Numbered from the stretch's first letter, positions 37,101 to 45,587 are shown. The stretch: 64,000 nucleotides of DNA from CAYJAD01 sp964370835 (GCA_964370835.1 CAYJLO010000002.1:53535-117534); one strand, 5' to 3'. Translations and numbers: made by a program. The notes: a model not told the origin generated them from the sequence alone.

Positions 37101-37708
37101 ACCGTGACAATGCAAGTTTAAGTCATATTTACGATGAAGAAGATCCTGCTGTTATTTGGGCCATGCTCGTGACCATTTTTACCGGTCAAAAGTATTGCAA
37201 AAAAGTTGGTTTCTGCGGACAAGGTGTATCCAATAGCCTTATTTTGCGCGGACTTGTTGCCATTGCAGGTATTGCTTCAGCTTCCGTTGTGCCTGATACC
37301 TATTATCAAACTGTACAAGATATTGCTGCCATTGAAGCAGAAAATATTAGCACAGCTGATTTGGGTAAGTGGCTCATCGAACAGCACCATGCCCGCCTTG
37401 GTAAGCTTATGGAGAGCCAAGGCTATGGTCATATCTTAAAGAAATATAATGAACCCGACGATATTAAAGAATGGTACGAAGGTGAATTACAACGTCGTCA
37501 CGAGCAATTACGTGAACACTTAGATACACCTAAAGAATCTTTCTATCGTACTGAACTTGGTAGCTTCCGAGCCACATTCCATAAGCCTGTTATTTATGCA
37601 ACATGGGATTGGAATACCACAGTGAATGATGCCTTACATCAAGCTGGCTTTGCTAACTTTGAAGAACAACAAAAAGCTTTAGAGGTATATCGCCAACAAA
37701 GCTGGTAG
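34148..37708 (+). CDS. PEP synthase/PPDK-like enzyme with a large insertion and C-terminal extension
   Basis: This 1186-residue protein is much longer than typical PEP synthase (about 800). It has an N-terminal ATP-grasp domain (GGKNYNTALI, VAVRSSAAGEDSRKKAFAGL), a phosphohistidine mobile domain with the catalytic His in GGDTSHAAITSREL (about 516), and a TIM-barrel PEP domain (DFKSNEYCNLLGG, GSNDMTQMVLATDRD) with the active-site Cys in GFCGQGVSN. About 190 helical residues (635-828) are inserted in the barrel domain after GLLRAEFMLGN, and about 125 residues are added at the C-terminus. ATG 34148 is used because GGAGG lies five bases before it. Pyruvate-to-PEP conversion is the likely reaction. 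Confidence 0.87.
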   Translation: MEKKQPATKSAPATATKQVQKLILTGADIVAMGESAELLVGGKNYNTALISEIPGIQAPHFRAISSDAFHKLLDETSVIGSVVRSVVEKEYKRIDWMDSEINQDPEFLQKFVRSLGRMAREASASLSDVRIPLRTFINNVVEGFATSPEGIDQLRQRSVLVQTAILSVEVPKEVAIAVGEAYKAICDENEGEIVPVAVRSSAAGEDSRKKAFAGLQDTYLNMVGEDKVVMAYHWDCASAYNLRSMTYRREAILDALAKAEEVGDQSIAENAKKEWAIENTSLSVCMMQMINPVISGTAFSADTATGCRGTARKDLVSIDASYGLGEAVVGGKVTPDKLYVFQKDNGSEVVIRQMGRKDMKIIYDEKGGTKEVDVPELEALRWALSLSQAERVAKGVRAVSAAYDGMIMDTEFCIDAKDRLWFVQARPETRWNDELELHPHTIFMRRKEVDAKSAATAEVLVEGNGASRGAGQGTVKFLRSALELNKISKGDILAAERTDPDMVPGMRVASAIMADVGGDTSHAAITSRELGIAAVIGIQRVDILRALDGTEVTVDGTTGKVYRGLLPLKEVGGEMDLSKLPNTQAKVGLVLADVGQSLFLSRLREIPKFEVGLLRAEFMLGNISIHPAALEAFDNGTLETVVQKQARVLDDRLSKILREQISAGLIVSNLDLRAHVGEVTGLSSEVKALAANSASSAPEELLLIHRKMREIENKIDQCWEAATRRIDIIKTSDDLHEHVRIIMGFDDELAMLSPKDPEDVKRRAEIEATIDAHVKKINTVPAVLDVVENITRLREEVGLRSGLKKEMDEVHNLIEKIRTIIKERGFRTGKEHYVQTLAQGLALFAMAFYGKTIIYRTTDFKSNEYCNLLGGNLFENQEDNPMLGYRGVSRNIHDWEIEAFKLARGVYGGSNLQMMLPFVRTLEEARSMRRYLDQVHKLRPGQDGLKIILMAEIPSNAILAKQFIEEFDGFSIGSNDMTQMVLATDRDNASLSHIYDEEDPAVIWAMLVTIFTGQKYCKKVGFCGQGVSNSLILRGLVAIAGIASASVVPDTYYQTVQDIAAIEAENISTADLGKWLIEQHHARLGKLMESQGYGHILKKYNEPDDIKEWYEGELQRRHEQLREHLDTPKESFYRTELGSFRATFHKPVIYATWDWNTTVNDALHQAGFANFEEQQKALEVYRQQSW

Positions 37709-37728
37709 AAATAATACACATCAAACTA

Positions 37729-37764
37729 GAAAATCCCTTTTGTTTACAAAAGGGATTTTCTTTT
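37729..37764 (+). terminator. Terminator of the PEP synthase-like gene
   Basis: GAAAATCCCTTTTG and CAAAAGGGATTTTC form a 14-bp perfect stem around a four-base loop (TTTA), then TTTT. Confidence 0.92.
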
Positions 37765-37995
37765 AGTATAAGGTTTATTGTTCACAACAGCTCTTTCCAC
37801 CAGATCACACTCTCCCAAAAAAAATACTTCAATTGTTGCGTAATGTAGTGGTATACTATTTACCCTTCCCGTGTTGAAGTACGATTTTTCTAGAAATATA
37901 GTATTACAACGCAATAAAAAAACACCCTGTTTTAAGAGTGTTTTCTAATGGGATGCGACAGAAAATATTGCCCAAAGACATATTTACATTCGCTT
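37765..37995. other. Intergenic stretch between the PEP synthase-like gene and ychF
   Basis: A second weak hairpin, AAAACAC/GTGTTTT (37919-37944) with a T-run, lies in this AT-rich stretch. No ORF with a ribosome-binding site is seen. The long-hairpin repeat begins at its right edge. Confidence 0.4.
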
Positions 37996-38072
37996 AAAAA
38001 ATTTTTTGGAAGAGGGGGGTGTGTGGGGAGAAACCTTTTGTAAAAGGTTTCTCCCCACACATAAAATAAAAG
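37996..38072 (+). repeat. Long-hairpin intergenic repeat, copy 1
   Basis: The element reads AAAAATTTTTTGGAAGAGGG, then a 20-bp perfect stem (TGTGTGGGGAGAAACCTTTT with its complement at 38042-38061) around a GT loop, then ATAAAATAAAA. The same architecture recurs in reverse at 49280-49337 and 63932-64000. Here it lies between two convergent 3' ends, 21 bases from the ychF stop. Confidence 0.75.
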
Positions 38073-38081
38073 CAAAAAAGC

Positions 38082-39179
38082 TTACACATTAAAGAGGAAA
38101 TGCATAACATCCCCGTCTTTCACTACATACTCTTTACCTTCGGTGCGTAACACTCCGGCGGTACGACATGCGGATTCTGTTTTATGCTGTACAAAATCAT
38201 CATAAGCTATGACTTCGGCGCGAATGAAACCGCGTTCAAAGTCGGTGTGAATAACACTGGCAGTTTGGGGCGCTTTCCAACCATTTTTAAAAGTCCAAGC
38301 ACGAACTTCTTTTTCGCCCACCGTGAAATAAGAGCATAAATTTAAAGTAGCATAACCAGTACGAATGATGGTTTCAAGCCCGCTGGCTTCAATACCAAAA
38401 GATGCAAGCATGTCGGCTTGCTCTTCGTCTGGAAGACCTTGAAGCTCTTCTTCAATTTTTGCACAAATGAGGGCAAAACCTGCACCGCGCTCTGTGGCAA
38501 GTGCACGTACTTTTTCCACGTAGGCATTGCCATCTACAGCATTTTCTTCATCCACGTTGGCGCAATAAATGGTTTTTTTGGCTGTGATGAGCCCCATTTC
38601 GCGCCATTGAAGGGCAAAAGCATCGCCTTCTGGCTGTTCAAAAGTAATGGCAGGGTTCCCATCATTAAGGTGAGCGAGTAGAGCAGCCACTTGTTCTGCC
38701 ACAGCTTGTGCACTCTTGTCTCCACGGATTTTGCGTAAACGCTCAACGCGTTTTTCAGCAGACTGAATGTCTGAAAGTAAAAGTTCTGTTTCAATGGTGT
38801 CAATATCGCGAAGAGGGTCTACGGTGCCGTCCACGTGAGTAATATTTTCATCTTCAAAACAACGTACAACATGCACAATGGCAGCGCATTCACGAATGTT
38901 TGCTAAGAATTGATTGCCAAGACCTTCACCTTTACTGGCACCACGCACAAGACCTGCAATATCAATAAAGTCCACATTGGCATGTAGTGTTTTTTGAGGA
39001 TTGGCAAGCTCAGTGAGCACAGCAAGACGTTTATCCGGCACTGCCACGGTGGCCTTATTGGGCTCGATGGTGCAAAAAGGATAATTTGCCGCCTGGGCAT
39101 TTTGGGCTTTTGTAAGTGCGTTAAATAAAGTGGATTTTCCCACATTGGGCAAGCCAACAATTCCAATGCTCAATGACAT
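38082..39179 (-). CDS. ychF: Ribosome-binding ATPase/GTPase YchF
   Basis: This 365-residue Obg-family P-loop protein is typically an ATPase that associates with ribosomes. The P-loop GLPNVGKSTLFNALT is at residues 8-22, DIAGLVRGASKGEGLGNQFL is the switch II region, and a TGS domain closes the protein (AVIAYDDF to KDGDVMHFLFNV). Length and start are standard; GGAG lies at good distance. It is transcribed separately from the kinase gene upstream. Confidence 0.97.
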   Translation of the reverse strand: MSLSIGIVGLPNVGKSTLFNALTKAQNAQAANYPFCTIEPNKATVAVPDKRLAVLTELANPQKTLHANVDFIDIAGLVRGASKGEGLGNQFLANIRECAAIVHVVRCFEDENITHVDGTVDPLRDIDTIETELLLSDIQSAEKRVERLRKIRGDKSAQAVAEQVAALLAHLNDGNPAITFEQPEGDAFALQWREMGLITAKKTIYCANVDEENAVDGNAYVEKVRALATERGAGFALICAKIEEELQGLPDEEQADMLASFGIEASGLETIIRTGYATLNLCSYFTVGEKEVRAWTFKNGWKAPQTASVIHTDFERGFIRAEVIAYDDFVQHKTESACRTAGVLRTEGKEYVVKDGDVMHFLFNV

Positions 39180-39316
39180 AAACTAACTCCAAAAAATATT
39201 TTTATAAACTATTTGATGCTTGTAAGCGTCATTAAGATTTTTGGCAAGCACACTTTTGGCATTAAGTTGTAATGCCTTGAAATTGGTAAATAATTATTTA
39301 TACGATTGATGGATAA

Positions 39317-42109
39317 TTATTTTTTTGCGATGGTGGTAGGATTGACTTTTCCAATATTTAGCCACGTATCAATACTATTATAGAGCAACTCTGGAGAAAT
39401 GGGCTTAGAGAGGTGATCATTCATACCATGACTTAAACTAATTTCTTTATCTCCAGACATGGCATGGGCTGACATGGCAATGATGGGAAGCTTGGCAAAA
39501 CGTTCCATGGCTCGAATGGTACGTGTAGCAGTGAGGCCATCCATCACAGGCATCTGAATATCCATAAATACCATATCATAATGGCAAGAATTAATCATAT
39601 CAACTGCCTCTTGACCATTATTGGCAACATCCACCGTATGCCCTTGAGATGTAATCAGTTCTGTGGCAATAAGCTGATTAATTTCATTGTCTTCCACCAA
39701 GAGAATATGTCCTGAAGTAATGAACTTGGGTGCCTCAATGAAGGCATCTAAATCAAAGGACTCTTCTTGAGCAATGTGGGACATATCAAGATCAAAAACA
39801 GCGGTGAACTGGAAGCGTGCTCCTTTGCCTTCCTCGCTTTCTACCCAAATGGTTCCTTGCATCATTTCTACAATACGTTTGGAGATGGCAAGACCAAGCC
39901 CTGTTCCACCGTATTTTCTTGTGGTGGAAGTATCAGCCTGAGTAAATGCTTCAAAAAGGCGTGAGGCTTGTTCGTCAGAAAGGCCAATACCGGTATCTTC
40001 CACCAAGAAGTGGTAGCATATTCTATGGGGCCCTTCGTAAGAAATATTTTCAATGGAGACACACACTCTACCATTTTCAGTAAATTTTACGGCATTACCT
40101 ATAAGGTTAAGTAAAACCTGCTTTAAGCGTAAGGGATCGCCAACAAGTTTTGTATCCAAGATGTTTTCGCTAAAGATTTCCCCCTGAATGTTTTTTTCAA
40201 GGAATTTATGGGCAAAAAGTGTACGTAACTCATCTTGCAATTCATCCAATGAGAAGGGTACATACTCCATCTCAAGTTTGCCGGCTTCAATCTTTGAAAA
40301 ATCTAAAATATCATTGATGATGCGCAAAAGACTTTCTGCAGAATATAAAATTTTATCCACATAAAATTTTTGCTGTTCTAAAAGCTTGGTGCGAGAAAGA
40401 ATATGTAAAAGTCCTAAGATACCATTCATGGGGGTACGAATTTCATGGCTCATGTTGGCAAGAAATTCCCCTTTTACCTTGGCACTTTTTTCTGCTGCAT
40501 CGCGAGCAATGGTTAAAGCTTGATGACTATCGGCAATTTCTGCCATCATGGATTTTTGCAAGCTCACGTCATTTAAGTAGGTGATAACTCTTTCTTCTCC
40601 ACGAACATTAAGCTTTTTTAAAGTAATTTCGACGGGGAAAGTAGTTTGCGATTTAATATTAATCAACTCGCCTTCGTCATAAGCATAGCCGCTGGTAAAG
40701 GCTTCTGTGAAGCGTTTTACAAAAACTTCCGTCATATTACGCCCATCTTTTTGTGTTTCAGGCATAACTTTGTGGAAATTTTGTAAATATTCTTCTTTGC
40801 TTTCAAAACCATATAAAGCTAAAGAAGCAAGGTTACAATCCACCGGAACAAAATCTTTGCTCCAAGTGTTAACGGCGTAAGGGGCTGAATCTAAAATGTT
40901 ATTTATATCAGCTAAGCGTTGCTCCACTTCTCGCATGTTGGCTTTGACATCGCGCAAATCTTTATAATAGACTACGGCAATATCTTCTTCACCATTTTTT
41001 GTACGTATAATACTAATTTCTGCGGGCAATTCTTCGCCATCGGCTGAAACATGCATCCACTCAAAGCGTGTATAGCCTTTTTCAAAAACTTCATTCAAAT
41101 GTTGAGGAATAAGCTCTTGCGAACGCTTACCACAGGGCTGGAATTCCGGTGTAAATTCTTTAAATCTTTTGATATACTCTTCTTTGGTTTTTACTCCAAA
41201 AAGGTGAAGTGTGGCTTCATTACAATCAAAAAGTTCAAAGTTTTTATTCCATAAATCTACACCAATGGGTAAATGCTTCAGTAAAAGCTGCATACGGTCA
41301 TAATTGCTTATGACATTGCTTACCGCCAGTTCGTGGCTATTTTTTTCGGATGTGTAGGATAAGATATACTTCTTACCCTCCAAGACAAGACTCACTAGGG
41401 CAATTCTTATGAAAAATGGAGTGTTATCCCTGTCCACAGAAGTCCATATAAAAGAGCAATAGCCTTCGTCTAAAGCTTTTTGTAGGTACTCCATAAAAGC
41501 TTTTTGTGAATATCTACCATCGGGCTGAACGTCAGGGCAAAAGGAAAAGAATGTGGAAATAAATTCTTCTTTTCCAACACCAAAAGGCTCTAAGTGCTTA
41601 TGGGTGCAATCCATAAGCTCTAATTTATCATTCCAAAGGGTGGAGCCCAATAGGGATGTGTTCATTATTTGGCGAGCCAGTGCATCGCTGTCATTACTTT
41701 CTTCAGGTTCAGGCTCTTTTACAGAGTATAGGGGAGTTAGGTGGCAAAGCAAATAGCCCGTGTTGTCTTGAACAATATGCGTAAATTGTACCTGGGCAGA
41801 AAATTCCTCACCAGATTGTTTACAAAAAACAAAAGCGCATTGACTTTTTCCATCCACCATGGCGTGACGTGCCATTTCGTGTAACATATCTACAGAAAAT
41901 TTTTGATTGGGCTGACGTGTGGGATAAAACTGCGTGTGCTTTTTTTGAAAAGTAGCAAGAGTATCGATGCCTAAAAAATCTAATAAAGCCTTATTACAAT
42001 AAATATTTTCTAAACTTTCTGTCCAACAGGAAATATATTGAGGAGAGTACTCAAGGAGGGCACTGGCTAAGGCAGGGGACAGGGGAGGAGGGACGGCGTG
42101 TAATGACAT
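39317..42109 (-). CDS. Soluble hybrid histidine kinase with tandem PAS domains and a receiver
   Basis: This 930-residue protein has no membrane segment, so it senses a cytoplasmic cue. The first 530 residues hold about four PAS-like modules, three sharing an unusual signature (FKEFTPEFQPCGKRSQE, FFSFCPDVQPDGRYSQ, FHKVMPETQKDGRNMTE). A HisKA domain follows with the phosphoacceptor His in ANMSHEIRTPMNG (about 556), then HATPase_c (DTGIGLSDEQASRLF, GGTGLGLAISKRI), then a receiver domain (about 800-920) with phosphoacceptor Asp in MVFMDIQMPVMDG. No separate response regulator is adjacent. It lies downstream of the hook genes but behind their terminator. Confidence 0.93.
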   Translation of the reverse strand: MSLHAVPPPLSPALASALLEYSPQYISCWTESLENIYCNKALLDFLGIDTLATFQKKHTQFYPTRQPNQKFSVDMLHEMARHAMVDGKSQCAFVFCKQSGEEFSAQVQFTHIVQDNTGYLLCHLTPLYSVKEPEPEESNDSDALARQIMNTSLLGSTLWNDKLELMDCTHKHLEPFGVGKEEFISTFFSFCPDVQPDGRYSQKAFMEYLQKALDEGYCSFIWTSVDRDNTPFFIRIALVSLVLEGKKYILSYTSEKNSHELAVSNVISNYDRMQLLLKHLPIGVDLWNKNFELFDCNEATLHLFGVKTKEEYIKRFKEFTPEFQPCGKRSQELIPQHLNEVFEKGYTRFEWMHVSADGEELPAEISIIRTKNGEEDIAVVYYKDLRDVKANMREVEQRLADINNILDSAPYAVNTWSKDFVPVDCNLASLALYGFESKEEYLQNFHKVMPETQKDGRNMTEVFVKRFTEAFTSGYAYDEGELINIKSQTTFPVEITLKKLNVRGEERVITYLNDVSLQKSMMAEIADSHQALTIARDAAEKSAKVKGEFLANMSHEIRTPMNGILGLLHILSRTKLLEQQKFYVDKILYSAESLLRIINDILDFSKIEAGKLEMEYVPFSLDELQDELRTLFAHKFLEKNIQGEIFSENILDTKLVGDPLRLKQVLLNLIGNAVKFTENGRVCVSIENISYEGPHRICYHFLVEDTGIGLSDEQASRLFEAFTQADTSTTRKYGGTGLGLAISKRIVEMMQGTIWVESEEGKGARFQFTAVFDLDMSHIAQEESFDLDAFIEAPKFITSGHILLVEDNEINQLIATELITSQGHTVDVANNGQEAVDMINSCHYDMVFMDIQMPVMDGLTATRTIRAMERFAKLPIIAMSAHAMSGDKEISLSHGMNDHLSKPISPELLYNSIDTWLNIGKVNPTTIAKK

Positions 42110-42290
42110 ATAATTACCTAGAATCTAAATAAAATGCTCTATAGAAACTTTATCCTAAACAACATTGGACTATTTAAAGTGACGATGTGAGGTGAGAGTA
42201 ATACTAAAAAAATATTTAGCAAGACTTATTGTGTTTTTATATATTTATCTCCTACTTCATAGCTAAGAAAAACACAAGCAAATGTTTGTG

Positions 42291-42328
42291 AAAAAATATG
42301 GCGACTGCTTTTCGGGAACAGTCGCCAT
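42291..42328 (-). terminator. Terminator of the fliK-flgD-flgE operon
   Basis: ATGGCGACTG (42298-42307) and CAGTCGCCAT (42319-42328) form a 10-bp stem around TTTTCGGGAA-like loop bases. On the minus strand it is followed by ATTTTTT. Confidence 0.88.
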
Positions 42329-42360
42329 GAGGGAGGTAAACCTATGGGGATGAAGTGCTA

Positions 42361-44592
42361 TTAACGCTTCATGCTAAGAACTTGTTCCAACATGGTGTCC
42401 ACAGTGGTAATACCTTTGGAGTTACCTTGGAAACCGCGCTGCGTGGTAATCATTTGCACAAATTCGCGAGACATATCCACGTTGGATTGTTCGATATTGT
42501 AAGCATGAATGCTACCCATACCAGCAATACCAGCCTGTGCTTGTTGTATGCTACCAGACTCTAAAGTTTCAGAGTACAAGTTGCCACCTTCGCGATATAA
42601 ACCTTGTGGGTTTACAAAGTCATACATGGCTATTTGGTATAAAGGCATTTCCACACCGTTGGAGTAAATACCGTACAAAACACCGTCTGCATCGATGCGC
42701 GCATTGGTAAGGTTACCGGAAGGATAACCATTTTGCGAGCTAAAGTTAATGGCAGAAGCTGTTCCGCGGTTGGTGGAAGAGCCTGCAGTGCCTTCGGCAG
42801 GCACAAGACCAGCCATTTGGCTATAACTAATGCTGGTGGCGGTGCCGCCTGCAAGATTTGTCATAAGATCTGCAATGGAAGTTCCAGGGGTGGTCAAGGT
42901 GCCTTTTATGGGAGTTGTTCCCGCAGTGCCACCCATGGACCAAGGATTATTGGGACTTTCAGACTGCAAACCTAAATCAAATTCCATCCAAATATCATCA
43001 GCTTCTTTACTCTTGGTAGCATCGGTTTCTGTTTTGCTCTGGCCTACACTATTGGCCATGGGGTGACCGGAAAAGTTTGCCGTGAACAAAGGATAACCAT
43101 TCTCAGATACGGCTGTGGGCTGCCAAGACAAAGCGGAGTCTGGATGACCATAAGAGCTTGCAATTTTGCTATCATATTCTGTGCCATAAGCAGCATTATA
43201 AATGGCATTTGACGCATCAGTTTCAGCCTTATCAAAAGCATTTTGCCAAATATTTTCAGCTTCTTTTTTGGCTGTTGCATGGTCAAAAGCTGCAAATTCT
43301 GTAGTGTAAGTAGCGTCCCAAGCGGCGTCACCGGCAGCTAAGCCAGGATTAGCGTCATTGGCAGCCTTAGTTGCCGCAGCAATACGAGCAGCATCAGCCA
43401 CTGCGGTAGAAGAGGTATCCTTATCAGCACCAACATCACCTAATGCTTTGTTGGCTGCTGCCAAAGCTGCTGCTTCGATGGTGGCTACGTTGGCAGGATC
43501 AGCCAAGGCGTTGGCACCAGCAAGTTCAGCAGCTGCAATGATATCTTCTGGATTCATACCACTGGGGATGGTCTCACCAGCAGGTACTTCTGTATTTCCC
43601 ATATAGGAGTACGCAGATTGGCTAATTAAATTACCGGAAGAGTCAAAAATCATGGTACCTTTCATGAGAATACCAGCGGCTTCTGTATCTTGGAAGCTGG
43701 TTGCACCGGTGAGTACGCCAGTGGCTTCATCATAGGTTCCACCAAAGGTACGTGCGTCTTCGTTGGGATCCATGGTGAGAAGGTACTCATAAGCCGTATA
43801 GCCTGTGGGTAAACCGTCAATGGCTGTGGCAGGTACTTGGTCAAAATAACAGGTGAGGGTATGTTCTTTGCCGCCTTCATCATACACGGTGATGGGCGCA
43901 GGATATACGTATGCTTCTTCAGATATGGCAGGCTCACCTGGATTGTCCACAGCGTATTTACCATTCCATGTTTCAGACATGGCAAAGAGAGGATTTTCAA
44001 GATCCTTGCTCTTATCAAGATTTTCTTCTGCCGTAAGGTTCACGGAAAATTCTACCTTGGTGGTGGCTTGAGGACTTACTGACCAAGAGTCAAGTACGAT
44101 GTCTTGAGCATCGCCCACGGTTTGTATACCTTGGGGCTTTGATACCAGAGGATTAATACCAGTGGCAGGCAAAGGACTGCTGTGATTTTGCACTTTCCAG
44201 CCTTGTAAAACTTCACCCGTGGGTAAGGTTAAGTACCCTTGGTTGTTGAAGTTGAAGTTGCCGGCGCGAGTGTAATGATCAGCATTTGTGCTGGAATTTA
44301 CCACTTTAAAATAACCAGAGCCGGAAATGGCAAGGTCGGTGGCGCTGTTGGTAGATTCAAAAGAACCTTGAGAAAAGTCTGTAATAACAGTGTTAATGCC
44401 CACACCAAAACCAATTTGGGTAGGACCGCTGCCGCTGGCCTTATCTTGATAAAGGAAATCTTCAAAGTCCATGCGTTGGCTTTTAAAGCCGATGGTACTT
44501 ACGTTGGCAAGGTTGTTACTGATAACGTTCATTTTTTCGCCATGAGCGAGTAAGCCCGAAACACTTGTCCACATGCTAGATGAAAGACCCAT
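42361..44592 (-). CDS. flgE: Flagellar hook protein FlgE, long form with an alanine-rich insertion
   Basis: This 743-residue hook subunit is far longer than enterobacterial FlgE (about 400). The N-terminus MGLSSSMWTSVSGLLAHGEK with NNLANVSTIGFKS is the rod/hook D0 signature, and the C-terminus ends with the matching helix (VDMSREFVQMITTQRGFQGN). Residues about 345-482 are a striking alanine-rich, charged segment (AELAGANALADPANVATIEA) with no counterpart in standard hooks. GGAGG precedes the ATG. It is third in the fliK-flgD-flgE operon. Confidence 0.94.
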   Translation of the reverse strand: MGLSSSMWTSVSGLLAHGEKMNVISNNLANVSTIGFKSQRMDFEDFLYQDKASGSGPTQIGFGVGINTVITDFSQGSFESTNSATDLAISGSGYFKVVNSSTNADHYTRAGNFNFNNQGYLTLPTGEVLQGWKVQNHSSPLPATGINPLVSKPQGIQTVGDAQDIVLDSWSVSPQATTKVEFSVNLTAEENLDKSKDLENPLFAMSETWNGKYAVDNPGEPAISEEAYVYPAPITVYDEGGKEHTLTCYFDQVPATAIDGLPTGYTAYEYLLTMDPNEDARTFGGTYDEATGVLTGATSFQDTEAAGILMKGTMIFDSSGNLISQSAYSYMGNTEVPAGETIPSGMNPEDIIAAAELAGANALADPANVATIEAAALAAANKALGDVGADKDTSSTAVADAARIAAATKAANDANPGLAAGDAAWDATYTTEFAAFDHATAKKEAENIWQNAFDKAETDASNAIYNAAYGTEYDSKIASSYGHPDSALSWQPTAVSENGYPLFTANFSGHPMANSVGQSKTETDATKSKEADDIWMEFDLGLQSESPNNPWSMGGTAGTTPIKGTLTTPGTSIADLMTNLAGGTATSISYSQMAGLVPAEGTAGSSTNRGTASAINFSSQNGYPSGNLTNARIDADGVLYGIYSNGVEMPLYQIAMYDFVNPQGLYREGGNLYSETLESGSIQQAQAGIAGMGSIHAYNIEQSNVDMSREFVQMITTQRGFQGNSKGITTVDTMLEQVLSMKR

Positions 44593-44675
44593 AAAATACC
44601 TCCAAATAACCTAATACTATCTGTTACTAAGATATAAAGCGTCCCGAAATTGCCTTATACCTCTCCTTAAAATCA

Positions 44676-45560
44676 TTATGGCGTAGTGGTGTCACTTGTT
44701 CCCGTTTCTGGAGTAGTTCCATCAGCAGGATCAGTAGCACTTTCAGTGCCATCTGTGCTCTCTGTAGTCTCTGTATTTTCCTCTTCTTGGCTATTTTCGC
44801 CAGAAGTAGAGTCCGTATCTTCCGTCTTAGAATCTTCTTCCGTTTCACTGTCAGGTGTGGCGGAAGAAATTACCGTAGGTTCAGATACACGGCGCACTTC
44901 AGATAAAGGTGTGGTGCGTCCGTCAGACAGAGCCAGATAAGGAATGCCATTGTCATTGATAACGCCGGAAACAAGACCATCCACCACGGTATCGTAATTG
45001 GTAATGGTATCGCCATTGGAATCGTAAAACACGGGAACCAATCTATAAACACCATCAGAAGCTTCTGCCCCACCAAAGACCTTACCGTCCCAAATGAATT
45101 CGTGGGTACCGGCACTTTGTGCAGGTAGAGCAATGCTATTCACCATATTATTACCGGAATCAAAGATATTGATTTGACCCTTCACAGTATTGTCACCAAT
45201 GGCGTAGCGCATCTTAGAAACAGTGGTATCGCCGGTGCTTGCATTGGTTTCTTTACTAATGCTGGTACCAGTTACGTCCACGGTCTTGCCAATGTAAGAA
45301 GTGGCATTTACCAATTCTTGGCTACGTGTGGCTTCTGTGAGGGTGGTCATACCTTCGTTCATGTTCATCATTTGTTCAAGGCTGGAGAATTGTGCGAGCT
45401 GAGCAATAAATTCCTTATCTTCCATGGGATTCAATGGATCTTGATATTGGAATTGTGTCACAAGCAAAAGCATGAAAGCCTCTTTATCAAGAGTACTACT
45501 TCCTGTTTGCGAAGTAATGGCGCTGCTTACGGCACTGCTTGTGGATTGAATAGCTGACAT
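44676..45560 (-). CDS. flgD: Flagellar hook assembly (capping) protein FlgD with acidic Ser/Thr tail
   Basis: This 294-residue scaffold caps the growing hook. The N-terminal motif KEAFMLLLVTQFQYQDPLNP and EFIAQLAQFSSLEQM are diagnostic, followed by the tudor/FnIII-like core. The last 70 residues are low-complexity Thr/Glu/Ser/Asp, an unusual addition. GGGAG lies before the ATG. The gap to flgE is 83 bases. Confidence 0.93.
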   Translation of the reverse strand: MSAIQSTSSAVSSAITSQTGSSTLDKEAFMLLLVTQFQYQDPLNPMEDKEFIAQLAQFSSLEQMMNMNEGMTTLTEATRSQELVNATSYIGKTVDVTGTSISKETNASTGDTTVSKMRYAIGDNTVKGQINIFDSGNNMVNSIALPAQSAGTHEFIWDGKVFGGAEASDGVYRLVPVFYDSNGDTITNYDTVVDGLVSGVINDNGIPYLALSDGRTTPLSEVRRVSEPTVISSATPDSETEEDSKTEDTDSTSGENSQEEENTETTESTDGTESATDPADGTTPETGTSDTTTP

Positions 45561-45587
45561 TTTAAACTCCCTTAGCCCAGATGATGC

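Noticed and set aside
37919..37944. Second hairpin after the PEP synthase-like gene as a separate gene's terminator
   Set aside because: No ORF or promoter precedes it; it is probably a backup terminator or chance pairing.
42830..44553. Several long open frames on the plus strand opposite flgE
   Set aside because: They are antisense shadows of flgE with Ala/Val-biased composition from its Ala-rich codons, no ribosome-binding sites and no family match.
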